Shown piece by piece: positions 54,217 to 63,650 of a stretch of DNA of 64,000 nucleotides. The DNA is from CAXBDP01 sp041689935 (GTDB taxonomy: Bacteria > Bacteroidota > Bacteroidia > Cytophagales > Cyclobacteriaceae). Each line of letters begins with the position of its first letter. Position 1 is the first letter of the stretch. The notes beneath the pieces are model-generated. The model ran no database searches, had not been told where the DNA came from, and worked only from the letters and a program-made list of their open reading frames with translations. The stretch spans positions 1-64,000 of the forward strand of contig JBDNFI010000012.1 in the NCBI GenBank assembly GCA_041689935.1. The letters are read 5' to 3'. The translations under genes were made by a program, and so were the position numbers.

Positions 54217-54386
54217 AAGAGAAAGCCCCAGTGATTTTGCCAGAGTTTATATTCCGAATACAGCGGGAGGATAAATGATCTTCATGTTGATTGAAAATCC
54301 ATTTACCATTGCCAATGGAACGCTCACTGATCTGCCAATAAAAGAAGATTAATCTTTTATGCATTCTGTAGCTCAATGCTATTTAT

Positions 54387-54983
54387 TTAGCCTACAATTC
54401 CTGATGCGCACAATTGATCTATCGTTGGGTCTGGTCGACCACCTTTTGGCTCAATCGTGATTGAAAATGCAGAAGCTTTAGGAATATCCTTCATCTTCAA
54501 GAATGAGCCTTGATCTCGATCGGCCAATATGCCCATATCTACAAATTGCCCATCTATAGTTGCCCATAGTTGATAATCTTTATCATCGGGCAAGGGGGTA
54601 AGATTATTTACCATTAGGAAGGTCGCTTCGGATTGCTCATTCCACCATACCGAAAGGCTTGCAGTAGGCTGGATTTGCAAGCCGATGAGACCTATTTTCT
54701 GATAATTTGGATCAGCCGAAATAGAGAAGGCAAACTCTAATTCACTCAAGCGTATATTATTGAATTGTAGCTCTTCGGCCATTTGAGTATGCTCAATGAT
54801 CAGTTCATTCAATCCATCTTCTGTTTGGTAGTACATCTTCCCAAAATATACGGCCACAGCAAAACCTGCAATGGCTAATACCATGCTAAATGCACCAATC
54901 TTTTTCCAAAATGTAAATCTGGAATGATCGGTCTTTGGAGTAGGAGAAGTAGTGATTTTGCGATTATTATCAGGTGTGTTCAT
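54387..54983 (-). CDS. RskA C-terminal domain protein (orphan anti-sigma fragment)
   Basis: 198 residues. One membrane helix (about 27-49), a short helical segment, then the RskA C-terminal periplasmic domain (SLSVWWNEQSEATFLMVNNLTPLPDDKDYQLWATIDG, FSITIEPKGGRPDPT). The cytoplasmic zinc-binding anti-sigma domain that normally precedes the helix is absent. No sigma gene is adjacent, so it may be truncated or act as a sensor without it. Confidence 0.8.
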   Translation of the reverse strand: MNTPDNNRKITTSPTPKTDHSRFTFWKKIGAFSMVLAIAGFAVAVYFGKMYYQTEDGLNELIIEHTQMAEELQFNNIRLSELEFAFSISADPNYQKIGLIGLQIQPTASLSVWWNEQSEATFLMVNNLTPLPDDKDYQLWATIDGQFVDMGILADRDQGSFLKMKDIPKASAFSITIEPKGGRPDPTIDQLCASGIVG

Positions 54984-55103
54984 TTGGATATCTATTAGTA
55001 GGGCGCAGCAAACTGCAGTTATTTGCCTCCTTCTACTCGATGTGTTAGTATTTTTTTCGGACGATCTTTTGCCGATAAAGCAATCGAGTATTGTCTATAA
55101 AAG

Positions 55104-55148
55104 CTCATCCAACGGCTTCTTGTCACTGACAAGCCACCGTTGGATGAG
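55104..55148 (-). terminator. Terminator of lpd
   Basis: CTCATCCAACGG and CCGTTGGATGAG form a perfect 12-bp stem, with an inner GGCTT...GACAAGCC helix in the loop, followed on the minus strand by TTTTAT. It lies about 30 bp after the lpd stop. Confidence 0.9.
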
Positions 55149-55180
55149 TTTAGTTCTGACGGATAACGAAGCTTCAACTA

Positions 55181-56575
55181 TTATAAGTGAATCACTTCAT
55201 CGTAAGCTGCCGCGGCCGCCTCCATGATCGCTTCCGACATAGTTGGGTGTGGATGAACTGATTTAATGATTTCGTGCCCAGTAGTTTCTAGCTTTCTAGC
55301 GACTACTATTTCGGCAATCATTTCCGTGACGTTAGTACCTAACATGTGCGCGCCAAGTAGCTCACCATATTTGGCATCAAATATCAATTTCACAAAACCA
55401 TCTGCAACACCTCCCGCTTTTGCTTTTCCGGAAGCAGAGAATGGGAACTTACCCACTTTGATATTGAAACCAGCTTCCTTAGCTGCTTTCTCAGTATATC
55501 CAACCGATGCAACTTCAGGAATGCAATAGGTACAGCCTGGAATATTATTGTAATTGAGTGGCTCTGGATTATGACCCGCAATCTTCTCTACACAAATAAT
55601 GCCCTCAGCAGAGGCCACGTGCGCTAGGGATTGGCCTTTTACAATATCGCCGATAGCATATACGCCGTCTACATTTGTTTTGTAAAAATCATCTACGATT
55701 ACTTTGCCTTTCTCGGTTTTTACGCCAGTAGCTTCCAAGCCAATTCCTTCTATATTGGTCGCAATCCCTACCGCTGAAAGGACAATCTCGCATTCTATAA
55801 TTTCTTCACCTTTTGGCGTTTTTACGGTTACTTTACAGCCTTTACCTTTGGTGTCTACTTTGGTTACTTCCGACTTGGTCATGAATTTCATTCCCGCCTT
55901 TTTGTAAATCCTCTCTAGTCCTTTTGATACTTCTTCATCTTCGACAGGAAGTATTCTGTCCATATATTCTACTACAGTTACTTCCGTACCGATGGAGTTG
56001 TACAGATAAGCAAACTCCATCCCGATAGCGCCAGAACCAACTACCACCATAGAAGCAGGCTGCTTTTCTAAGGTCATCGCTTTGCGGTATTCAACCACTT
56101 TTTGGCCGTCGATAGGTAGGTTTAGCAGTTCTCTTGCCCTCCCGCCTGTTGCCAATATGATGTGATTTGCTGTGTATTCTGTGGTTTTGCCACTATCGTC
56201 TTTTACATCTACTTTCTTGCCTTTTTTCAAGGTGCCGAAACCAGATATATGGTCTATTTTATTCTTTTTAAGAAGAAATTGGATGCCTTTGCTCATTCCA
56301 TCTGCCACATTTCTACTTCTCTTTACCATGCCTGTGAAATCTGGACTGGCGTTTTCTACATTAATGCCATAATCTTTGGCATGCTTGATATATTCAAATA
56401 CTTGGGCACTTTTCAGAAGGGCTTTTGTTGGGATACAACCCCAATTGAGGCAGATACCGCCAAGTTCGGTTCTTTCCACTACCCCTACTTTCATTCCTAG
56501 CTGTGAAGCTCTGATAGCGGCAACATAACCACCCGGCCCACTGCCTATTACAATCAAATCGTATTTTGCTGACAT
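55181..56575 (-). CDS. lpdA: Dihydrolipoyl dehydrogenase
   Basis: 464 residues. E3 of pyruvate and 2-oxoacid dehydrogenase complexes; reoxidises dihydrolipoamide with NAD+. FAD loop GSGPGGYVAA, redox pair CLNWGC (Cys42, Cys47), NAD loop GSGAIGMEFA and the His-Glu pair HPHPTMSEA. The upstream TAACTTTG (56619-56626, minus) fits a -7 element. The E1/E2 genes are not in the window. Confidence 0.97.
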   Translation of the reverse strand: MSAKYDLIVIGSGPGGYVAAIRASQLGMKVGVVERTELGGICLNWGCIPTKALLKSAQVFEYIKHAKDYGINVENASPDFTGMVKRSRNVADGMSKGIQFLLKKNKIDHISGFGTLKKGKKVDVKDDSGKTTEYTANHIILATGGRARELLNLPIDGQKVVEYRKAMTLEKQPASMVVVGSGAIGMEFAYLYNSIGTEVTVVEYMDRILPVEDEEVSKGLERIYKKAGMKFMTKSEVTKVDTKGKGCKVTVKTPKGEEIIECEIVLSAVGIATNIEGIGLEATGVKTEKGKVIVDDFYKTNVDGVYAIGDIVKGQSLAHVASAEGIICVEKIAGHNPEPLNYNNIPGCTYCIPEVASVGYTEKAAKEAGFNIKVGKFPFSASGKAKAGGVADGFVKLIFDAKYGELLGAHMLGTNVTEMIAEIVVARKLETTGHEIIKSVHPHPTMSEAIMEAAAAAYDEVIHL

Positions 56576-56618
56576 ATTATGAATTATAGAGATTAATTAT
56601 CGATTAAAATTCAGATAC

Positions 56619-56626
56619 CAAAGTTA
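56619..56626 (-). promoter_or_regulatory. -7 element of lpd
   Basis: TAACTTTG on the minus strand matches TAnnTTTG, 44 bp upstream of the lpd ATG. No TTG is found at the normal distance. Confidence 0.4.
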
Positions 56627-56766
56627 CGCTTTATCCATAAAGTAAAAAAGCCACTTGTGACACGGATGAGAATTGATTTGGCTTATTCGCTTAAATTAAT
56701 CCTCAATTAAGCATTTATGTTTAATATTGTTGTTGAGAATCATTTGATAGAATTAAAATTAGAACC

Positions 56767-57513
56767 ATGAAGTTATTAGAGGGCAAAACCGTACTGGTGA
56801 CGGGCGCATCGAAAGGAATAGGCAGAGCCGTGGCAGAAAAATGCGCACAGGCTGGAGCAAATATAGCATTTACCTACCTGTCTAGTGTGGAGAAAGGGCA
56901 AGCATTGGAAGAAGAACTGAAAGCATTTGGTGTAAAAGCCAAAGGGTATCGCTCTGATGCTTCCAATTTTGCGGCAGCCGAAATCTTGATCAACGATGTA
57001 GTAGCTGACTTTGGGAGCTTAGATGTGCTCGTAAATAATGCGGGTATTACCAAAGATAATTTGCTGATGAGACTAACGGAGGAGGCTTGGGATGAGGTGA
57101 TAAATGTGAATCTGAAATCTTGCTTCAATACAGTAAAAGCAGCGACGCGTACTTTTATGAAACAAAGAAGTGGTTCTATTGTGAATATGACTTCTGTAGT
57201 GGGTATAAAAGGAAATGCCGGACAGGCAAATTATGCGGCTTCTAAAGCAGGCATTATCGGTTTTACCAAATCTGTAGCCTTGGAGCTTGGCTCAAGAAAT
57301 ATTCGCTGCAATGCCATAGCACCAGGATTTATCGAAACAGAAATGACAGCCGCGTTGGATGATAAAACAGTGCAAGGCTGGAGAGATGCCATCCCATTGC
57401 GACGTGGGGGCTCACCAGAAGATGTTGCCGATTGTGTGGTTTTTCTTGGTTCAGATATGTCCTCGTACATAAGTGGGCAAGTGCTGCAAGTAGATGGCGG
57501 AATGCTAACCTAA
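56767..57513 (+). CDS. fabG: 3-oxoacyl-ACP reductase (SDR family)
   Basis: 248 residues. Reduces 3-oxoacyl-ACP with NADPH in fatty acid synthesis. TGASKGIGRAVA (nucleotide loop), NNAGITKDN, catalytic Ser in NMTSVVG and YAASKAG. The C-terminus ends GQVLQVDGGM. Other fab genes are not adjacent, so a different SDR substrate remains possible. Confidence 0.94.
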   Translation: MKLLEGKTVLVTGASKGIGRAVAEKCAQAGANIAFTYLSSVEKGQALEEELKAFGVKAKGYRSDASNFAAAEILINDVVADFGSLDVLVNNAGITKDNLLMRLTEEAWDEVINVNLKSCFNTVKAATRTFMKQRSGSIVNMTSVVGIKGNAGQANYAASKAGIIGFTKSVALELGSRNIRCNAIAPGFIETEMTAALDDKTVQGWRDAIPLRRGGSPEDVADCVVFLGSDMSSYISGQVLQVDGGMLT

Positions 57514-57598
57514 CGATCAATGGAACGAATCCTAAGACCAAATTTTACCACATAAATAAATTTTGAAACCAAAGTCCTATACCTCCGCTTAAGCTATT

Positions 57599-59668
57599 AT
57601 GACCAAAATACTATTTGAGTATTCGCCGTGGTTATTAATTCCTGCCGCAGGTGTAGGTTTTTTGTTCGCTTGGCTGCTTTATGCCAAAAAAGGACCTTGG
57701 CCAATACGTATCCACAAATTGCTTTTCGGCCTACGTGTATTGGTGTTCACGGTAATTGCCTTCCTTTTGCTCGGCCCGCTCCTTAGGCAGATTGAAAATT
57801 ACTTTGAGAAGCCTGAAATCATTCTTGCCTGGGACAATAGCCTTTCAGTCAGTGCAGGGACAGATTCTTTAGCCCTTGCCAATTTGCAGGGGCGATTGAT
57901 TTCGGAAGCAGCTGTTTGGCGAGAAAATGGCTTCGATGTGAATATTCAAGCCTTTGACCGTGATAAGGAGGCCTTCGGAACCATCCCTAGTTTTTCCTCC
58001 CGTCAAACTAATCTGCACGACCAGCTAAAGAGAATTGAAGAGCAAAGTGAAGGAAATAACTTACGCCAAGTCCTACTTATTTCCGACGGAATTAATAACG
58101 CAGGACTCAATCCATCTTTTCAACTTTATGGCTTTAATCTAAGTACTTTTGGGCTGGGAGACACCATTCCAAAAAGAGATATTCTGATTAGCTCGCTGCG
58201 CTTTAATAAAATCAGTTATAAAGGTTCCAGATTTCCAATTGTAGCTGAAATTGCTCAAAATGGCTACGAGGGAGTAAGTACGCAAGTGCGAGTATTAAGA
58301 GGCGGGAAGGTAATTGAAAGTCAAATTATTTCTTTTAGCTCTGGCGAGAATTTCAAAACAGCGGAATTCTTGATTGAAGCAGAAGGCGATGGCTTACAAA
58401 CCTACCAAATTGCCATTGATCCAGTACAGGGGGAATTTACACGGGAAAATAATCAAAAATCAGCCTTTGTGGAGGTGATAGAGGCAAAGCAACAAATTTT
58501 AATAGTAGCTGCTGCCCCACATCCAGATATAAAAGCACTTAGAAGTGTATTAGAGCAAAGTAATGCCTATGAGCTCACCGTACACATTCATGGCATTGAT
58601 GATTGGGTTTATACTGAAGAATTTGACTTGGCCATTTTGCATCAACTCCCAAGTAGGATAGCGGATGCTAATTCAATTTTGGAGCGAATCCCATCCTCTA
58701 CTCCAAAGTGGTATATCATGGGTAGCCAAACGGATTTGAATTTATTTAGCCAAATGAATGGGTTGATGGAATTACGCCGGACTTCCCCACAGCCAGATAG
58801 AGTATTTCCTGCCTTTAGCGATAATTACGATCGCTTTGTTTTTGAAACAGAGCAAAGAGACTTCCTTCGAAACCTCCCGCCCGCTGCTGTGCCGTTTGGA
58901 GAATATATCATTTATCCAAATGCTGAAATCATGCTTTTTCAGCGCGTTGGAAATGTGCTTACTGATAGGCCATTATTAATGACTGGAATGGTAGGCGATG
59001 CGAAAACTGCGGTGATGATAGGCGAAGGCTTGTGGAATTGGCGAATGGACAATATAAAGCGGGAGGGAACGGAATTTGATCAGCTTTTTTCTAAGCTTAT
59101 ACAATATTTGGCCGCTCGTGAAGACAATCGAAAGTTTCGTTTCTATCCAATCAAAAATGAATGGGACGAAGGCGAAACCATTGTTTTCGAAAGTGAAGGG
59201 TATAACGATATCTTAGAAAAAATTTATAACTATCAGGTAGATATTAAGATTACGAATGAAGCGGATAGCTCAATGGAGTACACATACGAGCCAACTGCTA
59301 GTTCGGCAAGATATCGTGTTTCTGGTCTGAAACCGGGCATTTATCGCTATGAGGGAAGGACTAGCCTGCAAGGAAATGCTGAAGTAGATAGAGGAGAATT
59401 TCTGGTAACAAGACGCGAGGTTGAGCTGAACAACCTCACGGCCAATCATGGCCTTATGCGCTCATTGGCGACGAACCACGGTGGAAAATATTACAATATC
59501 AACGAAGTAGATGCCCTTATTGCTGATTTTGAAGCCCTTGACCCAACACAAAGAATTATAAGTGAGGAAACATTTTTACCTGCTAATCGCTTGCTGTGGC
59601 TGTTTTTATTGATTGTATTGATAGCAGGTGTTGAATGGTTTTTAAGAAAATATTACGGATCTTATTAA
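57599..59668 (+). CDS. vWA-like membrane protein (BatA-related)
   Basis: 689 residues. Two N-terminal helices (about 10-30 and 42-62), then an extracytoplasmic domain starting PEIILAWDNSLSV, which lacks the full MIDAS DxSxS and reads DNSLS. A further soluble region of about 400 residues follows, and a C-terminal helix (about 665-682). Such proteins occur in the Bat/MoxR surroundings or alone. Function unknown. Followed closely by the TPR lipoprotein gene. Confidence 0.8.
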   Translation: MTKILFEYSPWLLIPAAGVGFLFAWLLYAKKGPWPIRIHKLLFGLRVLVFTVIAFLLLGPLLRQIENYFEKPEIILAWDNSLSVSAGTDSLALANLQGRLISEAAVWRENGFDVNIQAFDRDKEAFGTIPSFSSRQTNLHDQLKRIEEQSEGNNLRQVLLISDGINNAGLNPSFQLYGFNLSTFGLGDTIPKRDILISSLRFNKISYKGSRFPIVAEIAQNGYEGVSTQVRVLRGGKVIESQIISFSSGENFKTAEFLIEAEGDGLQTYQIAIDPVQGEFTRENNQKSAFVEVIEAKQQILIVAAAPHPDIKALRSVLEQSNAYELTVHIHGIDDWVYTEEFDLAILHQLPSRIADANSILERIPSSTPKWYIMGSQTDLNLFSQMNGLMELRRTSPQPDRVFPAFSDNYDRFVFETEQRDFLRNLPPAAVPFGEYIIYPNAEIMLFQRVGNVLTDRPLLMTGMVGDAKTAVMIGEGLWNWRMDNIKREGTEFDQLFSKLIQYLAAREDNRKFRFYPIKNEWDEGETIVFESEGYNDILEKIYNYQVDIKITNEADSSMEYTYEPTASSARYRVSGLKPGIYRYEGRTSLQGNAEVDRGEFLVTRREVELNNLTANHGLMRSLATNHGGKYYNINEVDALIADFEALDPTQRIISEETFLPANRLLWLFLLIVLIAGVEWFLRKYYGSY

Positions 59669-59708
59669 TTGGTTTTGTATATCAAAACTAAATAATTAAT
59701 TTCGGCGT

Positions 59709-60500
59709 ATGAAGTCATATTTCCTTTTATTAATTTTGTTTACGGCGATTTCCTGCACCGATCACAAAAAGTCTGGCGATGAATACTTTGCTGAGGGAAA
59801 TTACAAACAAGCTATTAAGCATTTTGACTATATTATCGAATACAACCCATTCGATAATCAGACTATTTTCAAACGTGCCAGAGCCAAACAGGAACTAGAA
59901 CTGTACGAGGAAGCTATAGTTGATTTGGAACGGGCGATAACGATAGATAAGAGTAATTTCAGCTATTTTTTTACACGTGGAATGTGCTACTGGGGATTGG
60001 AGAACATAGAAGGTGCCGCTATTGATTTTCGAAATGCTTCTAATATAAATAAAAAAGACTTTGATTCATTTTTGATGCTTGGTAGAGCCTATATAAAATT
60101 AGGCGAAAGAGCAAAGGCTTACGATGCGATGGAATCTGCGGTAGAATTGGATGAGGAAAATTTGGGCGGGAGGTATTATCGTGGAATCGCACGTGCCAGA
60201 TATGGCGATATTCTAGGAGCGGTAATCGATCTTTCCTACTATTTGAATGAGAACAAGGATGATACGAATGCCTTGTACAATCGTGCCATCTGCTATATTG
60301 GGGAAGGATTTTATATGGGAAGCATAAGAGATTTCACCCGATTATTAGAGCTCGAACCGGACAATGATCTAGCAGCGGTGCATCGAGCCATCTCTTATGC
60401 GCGTATCGGCAATACAGTTATTGCCTGCCGGGAGTTAGGTAGATTGGCCAAAAAGGGAGACGAAACAAGTATAAAACTATTGGAGGAATATTGTAGGTAA
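59709..60500 (+). CDS. Tetratricopeptide-repeat lipoprotein
   Basis: 263 residues; signal peptide with Cys16 (TAISC). At least six TPR units follow (for example YFAEGNYKQAIKHFDYIIEYNP, YEEAIVDLERAITID). Probably a periplasmic scaffold. It starts 40 bp after the vWA gene, suggesting one transcript. Confidence 0.88.
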   Translation: MKSYFLLLILFTAISCTDHKKSGDEYFAEGNYKQAIKHFDYIIEYNPFDNQTIFKRARAKQELELYEEAIVDLERAITIDKSNFSYFFTRGMCYWGLENIEGAAIDFRNASNINKKDFDSFLMLGRAYIKLGERAKAYDAMESAVELDEENLGGRYYRGIARARYGDILGAVIDLSYYLNENKDDTNALYNRAICYIGEGFYMGSIRDFTRLLELEPDNDLAAVHRAISYARIGNTVIACRELGRLAKKGDETSIKLLEEYCR

Positions 60501-60944
60501 ATGATAAGCATCTCTACTTTCTACTTTCACACTTTTCGAGATAGTGTCTTTATCTTTCCTCTTTAGCGTCATCATCTTAGCGAACTCCGCGCTTAATTTT
60601 TTTTATTAGAAACCACACCTGCTGCAAAATTTTAAGCAATGGGCGTTTTTTTATTAAGCAGTTTTTTAGAGTAATTTACTTGTAGGAGACACCTGGGAAA
60701 CGTTCCTACTGGTAATGAAGGTCTCTGCGCTTAAATTCCTTGTCCAGTAACTGTAAGTCGCGCATAGATTTTTCTATTCTACATAAAGTAATCTTACTAA
60801 TTATTTAATCATAAGAATCATACTTCAGACATTCTTAGTGTTTTCACCCAGCAAACTCCATGTTTGATTTTCTATATCAGTAGCCACAATTGAATGAACG
60901 ATTATTCTAACATCACCTTATTCCGAATGCTTAATTCACAAAAA
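60501..60944. other. Intergenic region without genes
   Basis: About 440 bp with no open frame. It holds one small imperfect hairpin (GTAGGA...TCCTAC near 60681-60710) and two similar CGCTTAA-type stretches, none of which I can assign. Confidence 0.5.
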
Positions 60945-60974
60945 AAGGCTGTCTGAATTAATAGACAGCCTTTC
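60945..60974 (-). terminator. Terminator of clpC
   Basis: AAAGGCTGTCT and AGACAGCCTTT form an 11-bp stem with an 8-nt loop and a run of T on the minus strand, 22 bp after the clpC stop. Confidence 0.92.
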
Positions 60975-60996
60975 GATATTCGATTAATAATTGATG

Positions 60997-63537
60997 CTAT
61001 TTTTCAGCGTCCTTATCTACAAGTCCTTTTTTAAGGCTAACGACTATTTCTTCTGCCCCATCTACATGGTCGGCCAATAATGTATCACCCACCTGAATTT
61101 CTCCTCTAAGGATTTCCTCTGCAATCGGGTCTTCCAAATATTTTTGGATCGCTCTATTGAGTGGTCTTGCTCCATATTGTGGATCATATCCCTTTTCTGA
61201 TAAGAAATCTTTTGCCTTTTCGCTGAGTTCAATTTCGTACCCTAAATCCTTGATACGAACAAATAGCTTGCTCAAAGAAATATCAATGATTTTGTGAATA
61301 TGCTCTTTTTGTAGAGAATTGAATATAATCACGTCATCCAAACGATTCAAAAATTCCGGACTAAAGGTCTTCTTGAGGGCTTTCTGTATGGTATCTCTCA
61401 TCACATCATCTATTGCTTCTTGTTTTGTTTGTGAGGCAAAACCAATTCCCGCACCGAAATCCTTTAGATCGCGCACGCCAATGTTGGAAGTCATTATGAT
61501 AATGGTATTTCTGAAGTCAACTCTTCGGCCTAAGCCATCTGTTAATATCCCATCGTCTAATACTTGAAGAAGGATATTATACACATCTGGATGCGCTTTC
61601 TCAATTTCATCAAGTAGGATTACTGCGTAAGGCTTACGTCGAACTTTCTCGGTCAATTGTCCACCTTCTTCATATCCAACATAGCCTGGAGGTGCTCCAA
61701 CCAAACGGGAGATCGAGAATTTCTCCATATACTCACTCATATCTATACGGATAAGTGAATCGTCTTTATCAAAAAGATACGTTGCAAGAACTTTTGCTAA
61801 TTCAGTTTTTCCCACACCTGTTGGGCCTAAGAATACGAAAGAGCCTATTGGCTTTTTCGGGTCTTTGAGACCAACCCTTGTGCGCTGTATTGCTTTAGTC
61901 AATTTCTTAATAGCCTCTTCTTGGCCTATTACTTTGCCTGCAAGTGATTCACCCATTTTCAGTAATTTTGCACTTTCATTTTGCGCAATTCTATTTACCG
62001 AAATACCAGTAATCATAGCAATTACTTCTGCTACATTTTCTTCGTCAACCGTATAGCGTTGATTCTTGGTTTCTTCTTCCCATCGAAGTTTTGCCGCATC
62101 CAGCTCTTCAAGAAGTTTTTTCTCTTTATCGCGGAGCCTTGCAGCTTCTTCGTATTTCTGGCTTTTTACAACATTATTTTTATCTTTCTTCACATCCTCT
62201 ATGTCCGACTCTAGCTGCTCGATATCAGCAGGAACATGGATATTTTTGATGTGAACACGCGCTCCTGTTTCATCCAAAATATCAATTGCTTTATCAGGAA
62301 GAAAACGATCGCTAATGTATCTGTCAGACATTTTGACACAAGCTTCAATAGCAGCTTGGGAATAGTTAACATGGTGATGCTCCTCGTACTTATCTTTTAT
62401 GTTTTCAAGTATTTGGATGGTTTCATTTATTGTGGTTGCATCCACCATCACCATTTGGAATCTACGAGCAAGAGCACCGTCTTTCTCTATATATTGTCTG
62501 TACTCATCTAAGGTAGTAGCACCGATACATTGGATTTCGCCACGAGAAAGCGCTGGCTTGAACATGTTACTTGCGTCAAGAGAGCCTGAAGCACCTCCCG
62601 CTCCAACAATTGTGTGCAATTCATCAATGAAAAGAATGACATCTTTCGATTTTTCCAATTCATTCATTACCGCCTTCATTCGTTCCTCAAATTGGCCACG
62701 GTATTTTGTTCCCGCTACCAATGAAGCCAAATCAAGCGTTACCACTCTTTTATTGAAAAGGACTCTTGAAACTTTTTTCTCAATTATTCTTAGGGCGAGG
62801 CCTTCTGCGATGGCAGTTTTACCCACTCCAGGCTCACCTATTAATATTGGGTTGTTTTTCTTTCGACGGCTAAGGATTTGAGCTACTCGCTCTATTTCTT
62901 TTTCACGTCCCACAATCGGATCCAACCTGCCATCTTCTGCAAGTCTGGTCAAGTCGCGACCAAAATTGTCTAGCACTGGTGTTTTGGATTTCTCGGCACC
63001 TTTAGCAGAACCCATGCCTCCAGCAGAGCTGCCCGAGCTACCGAACACTTTGCTGCTATCATCGTCGTTGCCATCAGTATCGGAAGCAGCCATAGGGCTG
63101 TCCGATTTATACTCAAGAAGTTCCTTTACCACATCATAACTTACATTATATTTTTCCATCACTTGAGTAGGTAGGCTATCTTCGTCGCGGAGAATTGATA
63201 ATAATAAATGCTCCGTACCGATTAGCTGGCTTTTAAATATTTTTGCTTCTAAATAAGTGATTTTCAGCACTTTTTCAGACTGCCTAGTAAGAGGGATATT
63301 TGCTAAGTTTTTGACGTTATGCGATGCAGTTCCCTTAGTAGCTTTTTCCAAAGCCTGTCTCATTTCATCTAACGGAACGCCTAATTTTTTCAGAAGAGAT
63401 ACGGCTACACCTTCGCCCTCCCGCAATAACCCAAGCACCAAGTGCTCAGTACCAATATAGTCATGCCCCAGGCGCAAAGCTTCCTCGCGGCTAAGGGATA
63501 TTACTTCTTTTACTCGATTCGAAAATTTTGCTTCCAT
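60997..63537 (-). CDS. clpC: ATP-dependent Clp protease ATP-binding subunit ClpC
   Basis: 846 residues. Hsp100 unfoldase partner of ClpP; ClpS (25.3 kb) can feed it substrates. Two N-terminal Clp repeats (about 1-145, ALRLGHDYIGTEHLVLGLLREGEG), first ATPase with GEPGVGKTAIAEG, a UVR segment (NVVKSQKYEEAARLRDKEKK) in the linker, second ATPase with GPTGVGKTELAK, and the C-terminal D2 domain. The UVR segment separates ClpC from ClpA. Single gene with its own terminator. Confidence 0.97.
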   Translation of the reverse strand: MEAKFSNRVKEVISLSREEALRLGHDYIGTEHLVLGLLREGEGVAVSLLKKLGVPLDEMRQALEKATKGTASHNVKNLANIPLTRQSEKVLKITYLEAKIFKSQLIGTEHLLLSILRDEDSLPTQVMEKYNVSYDVVKELLEYKSDSPMAASDTDGNDDDSSKVFGSSGSSAGGMGSAKGAEKSKTPVLDNFGRDLTRLAEDGRLDPIVGREKEIERVAQILSRRKKNNPILIGEPGVGKTAIAEGLALRIIEKKVSRVLFNKRVVTLDLASLVAGTKYRGQFEERMKAVMNELEKSKDVILFIDELHTIVGAGGASGSLDASNMFKPALSRGEIQCIGATTLDEYRQYIEKDGALARRFQMVMVDATTINETIQILENIKDKYEEHHHVNYSQAAIEACVKMSDRYISDRFLPDKAIDILDETGARVHIKNIHVPADIEQLESDIEDVKKDKNNVVKSQKYEEAARLRDKEKKLLEELDAAKLRWEEETKNQRYTVDEENVAEVIAMITGISVNRIAQNESAKLLKMGESLAGKVIGQEEAIKKLTKAIQRTRVGLKDPKKPIGSFVFLGPTGVGKTELAKVLATYLFDKDDSLIRIDMSEYMEKFSISRLVGAPPGYVGYEEGGQLTEKVRRKPYAVILLDEIEKAHPDVYNILLQVLDDGILTDGLGRRVDFRNTIIIMTSNIGVRDLKDFGAGIGFASQTKQEAIDDVMRDTIQKALKKTFSPEFLNRLDDVIIFNSLQKEHIHKIIDISLSKLFVRIKDLGYEIELSEKAKDFLSEKGYDPQYGARPLNRAIQKYLEDPIAEEILRGEIQVGDTLLADHVDGAEEIVVSLKKGLVDKDAEK

Positions 63538-63618
63538 ATTATATATCTATAAAGCCTCTGTACCTGCTAAATGTAAATGATTCAGTTTGAAAATACCACT
63601 TAAGGAAGGATAAAAATC

Positions 63619-63646
63619 ATGTAGGAAAAACGTGAAAACCCTACAT
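63619..63646 (-). terminator. Possible terminator after the WbqC gene
   Basis: ATGTAGG and CCTACAT pair in a 7-bp stem with a 14-nt loop, followed on the minus strand by ATTTTTAT, just after the WbqC stop at 63651. Confidence 0.5.
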
Positions 63647-63650
63647 TTGT

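Noticed and set aside
60681..60710. Riboswitch or small RNA in the 60.5-60.9 kb gap
   Set aside because: Only a weak 6-bp stem is visible and no known motif matched.
62399..62881. 160-codon frame antisense to clpC
   Set aside because: Shadow of the conserved clpC gene.
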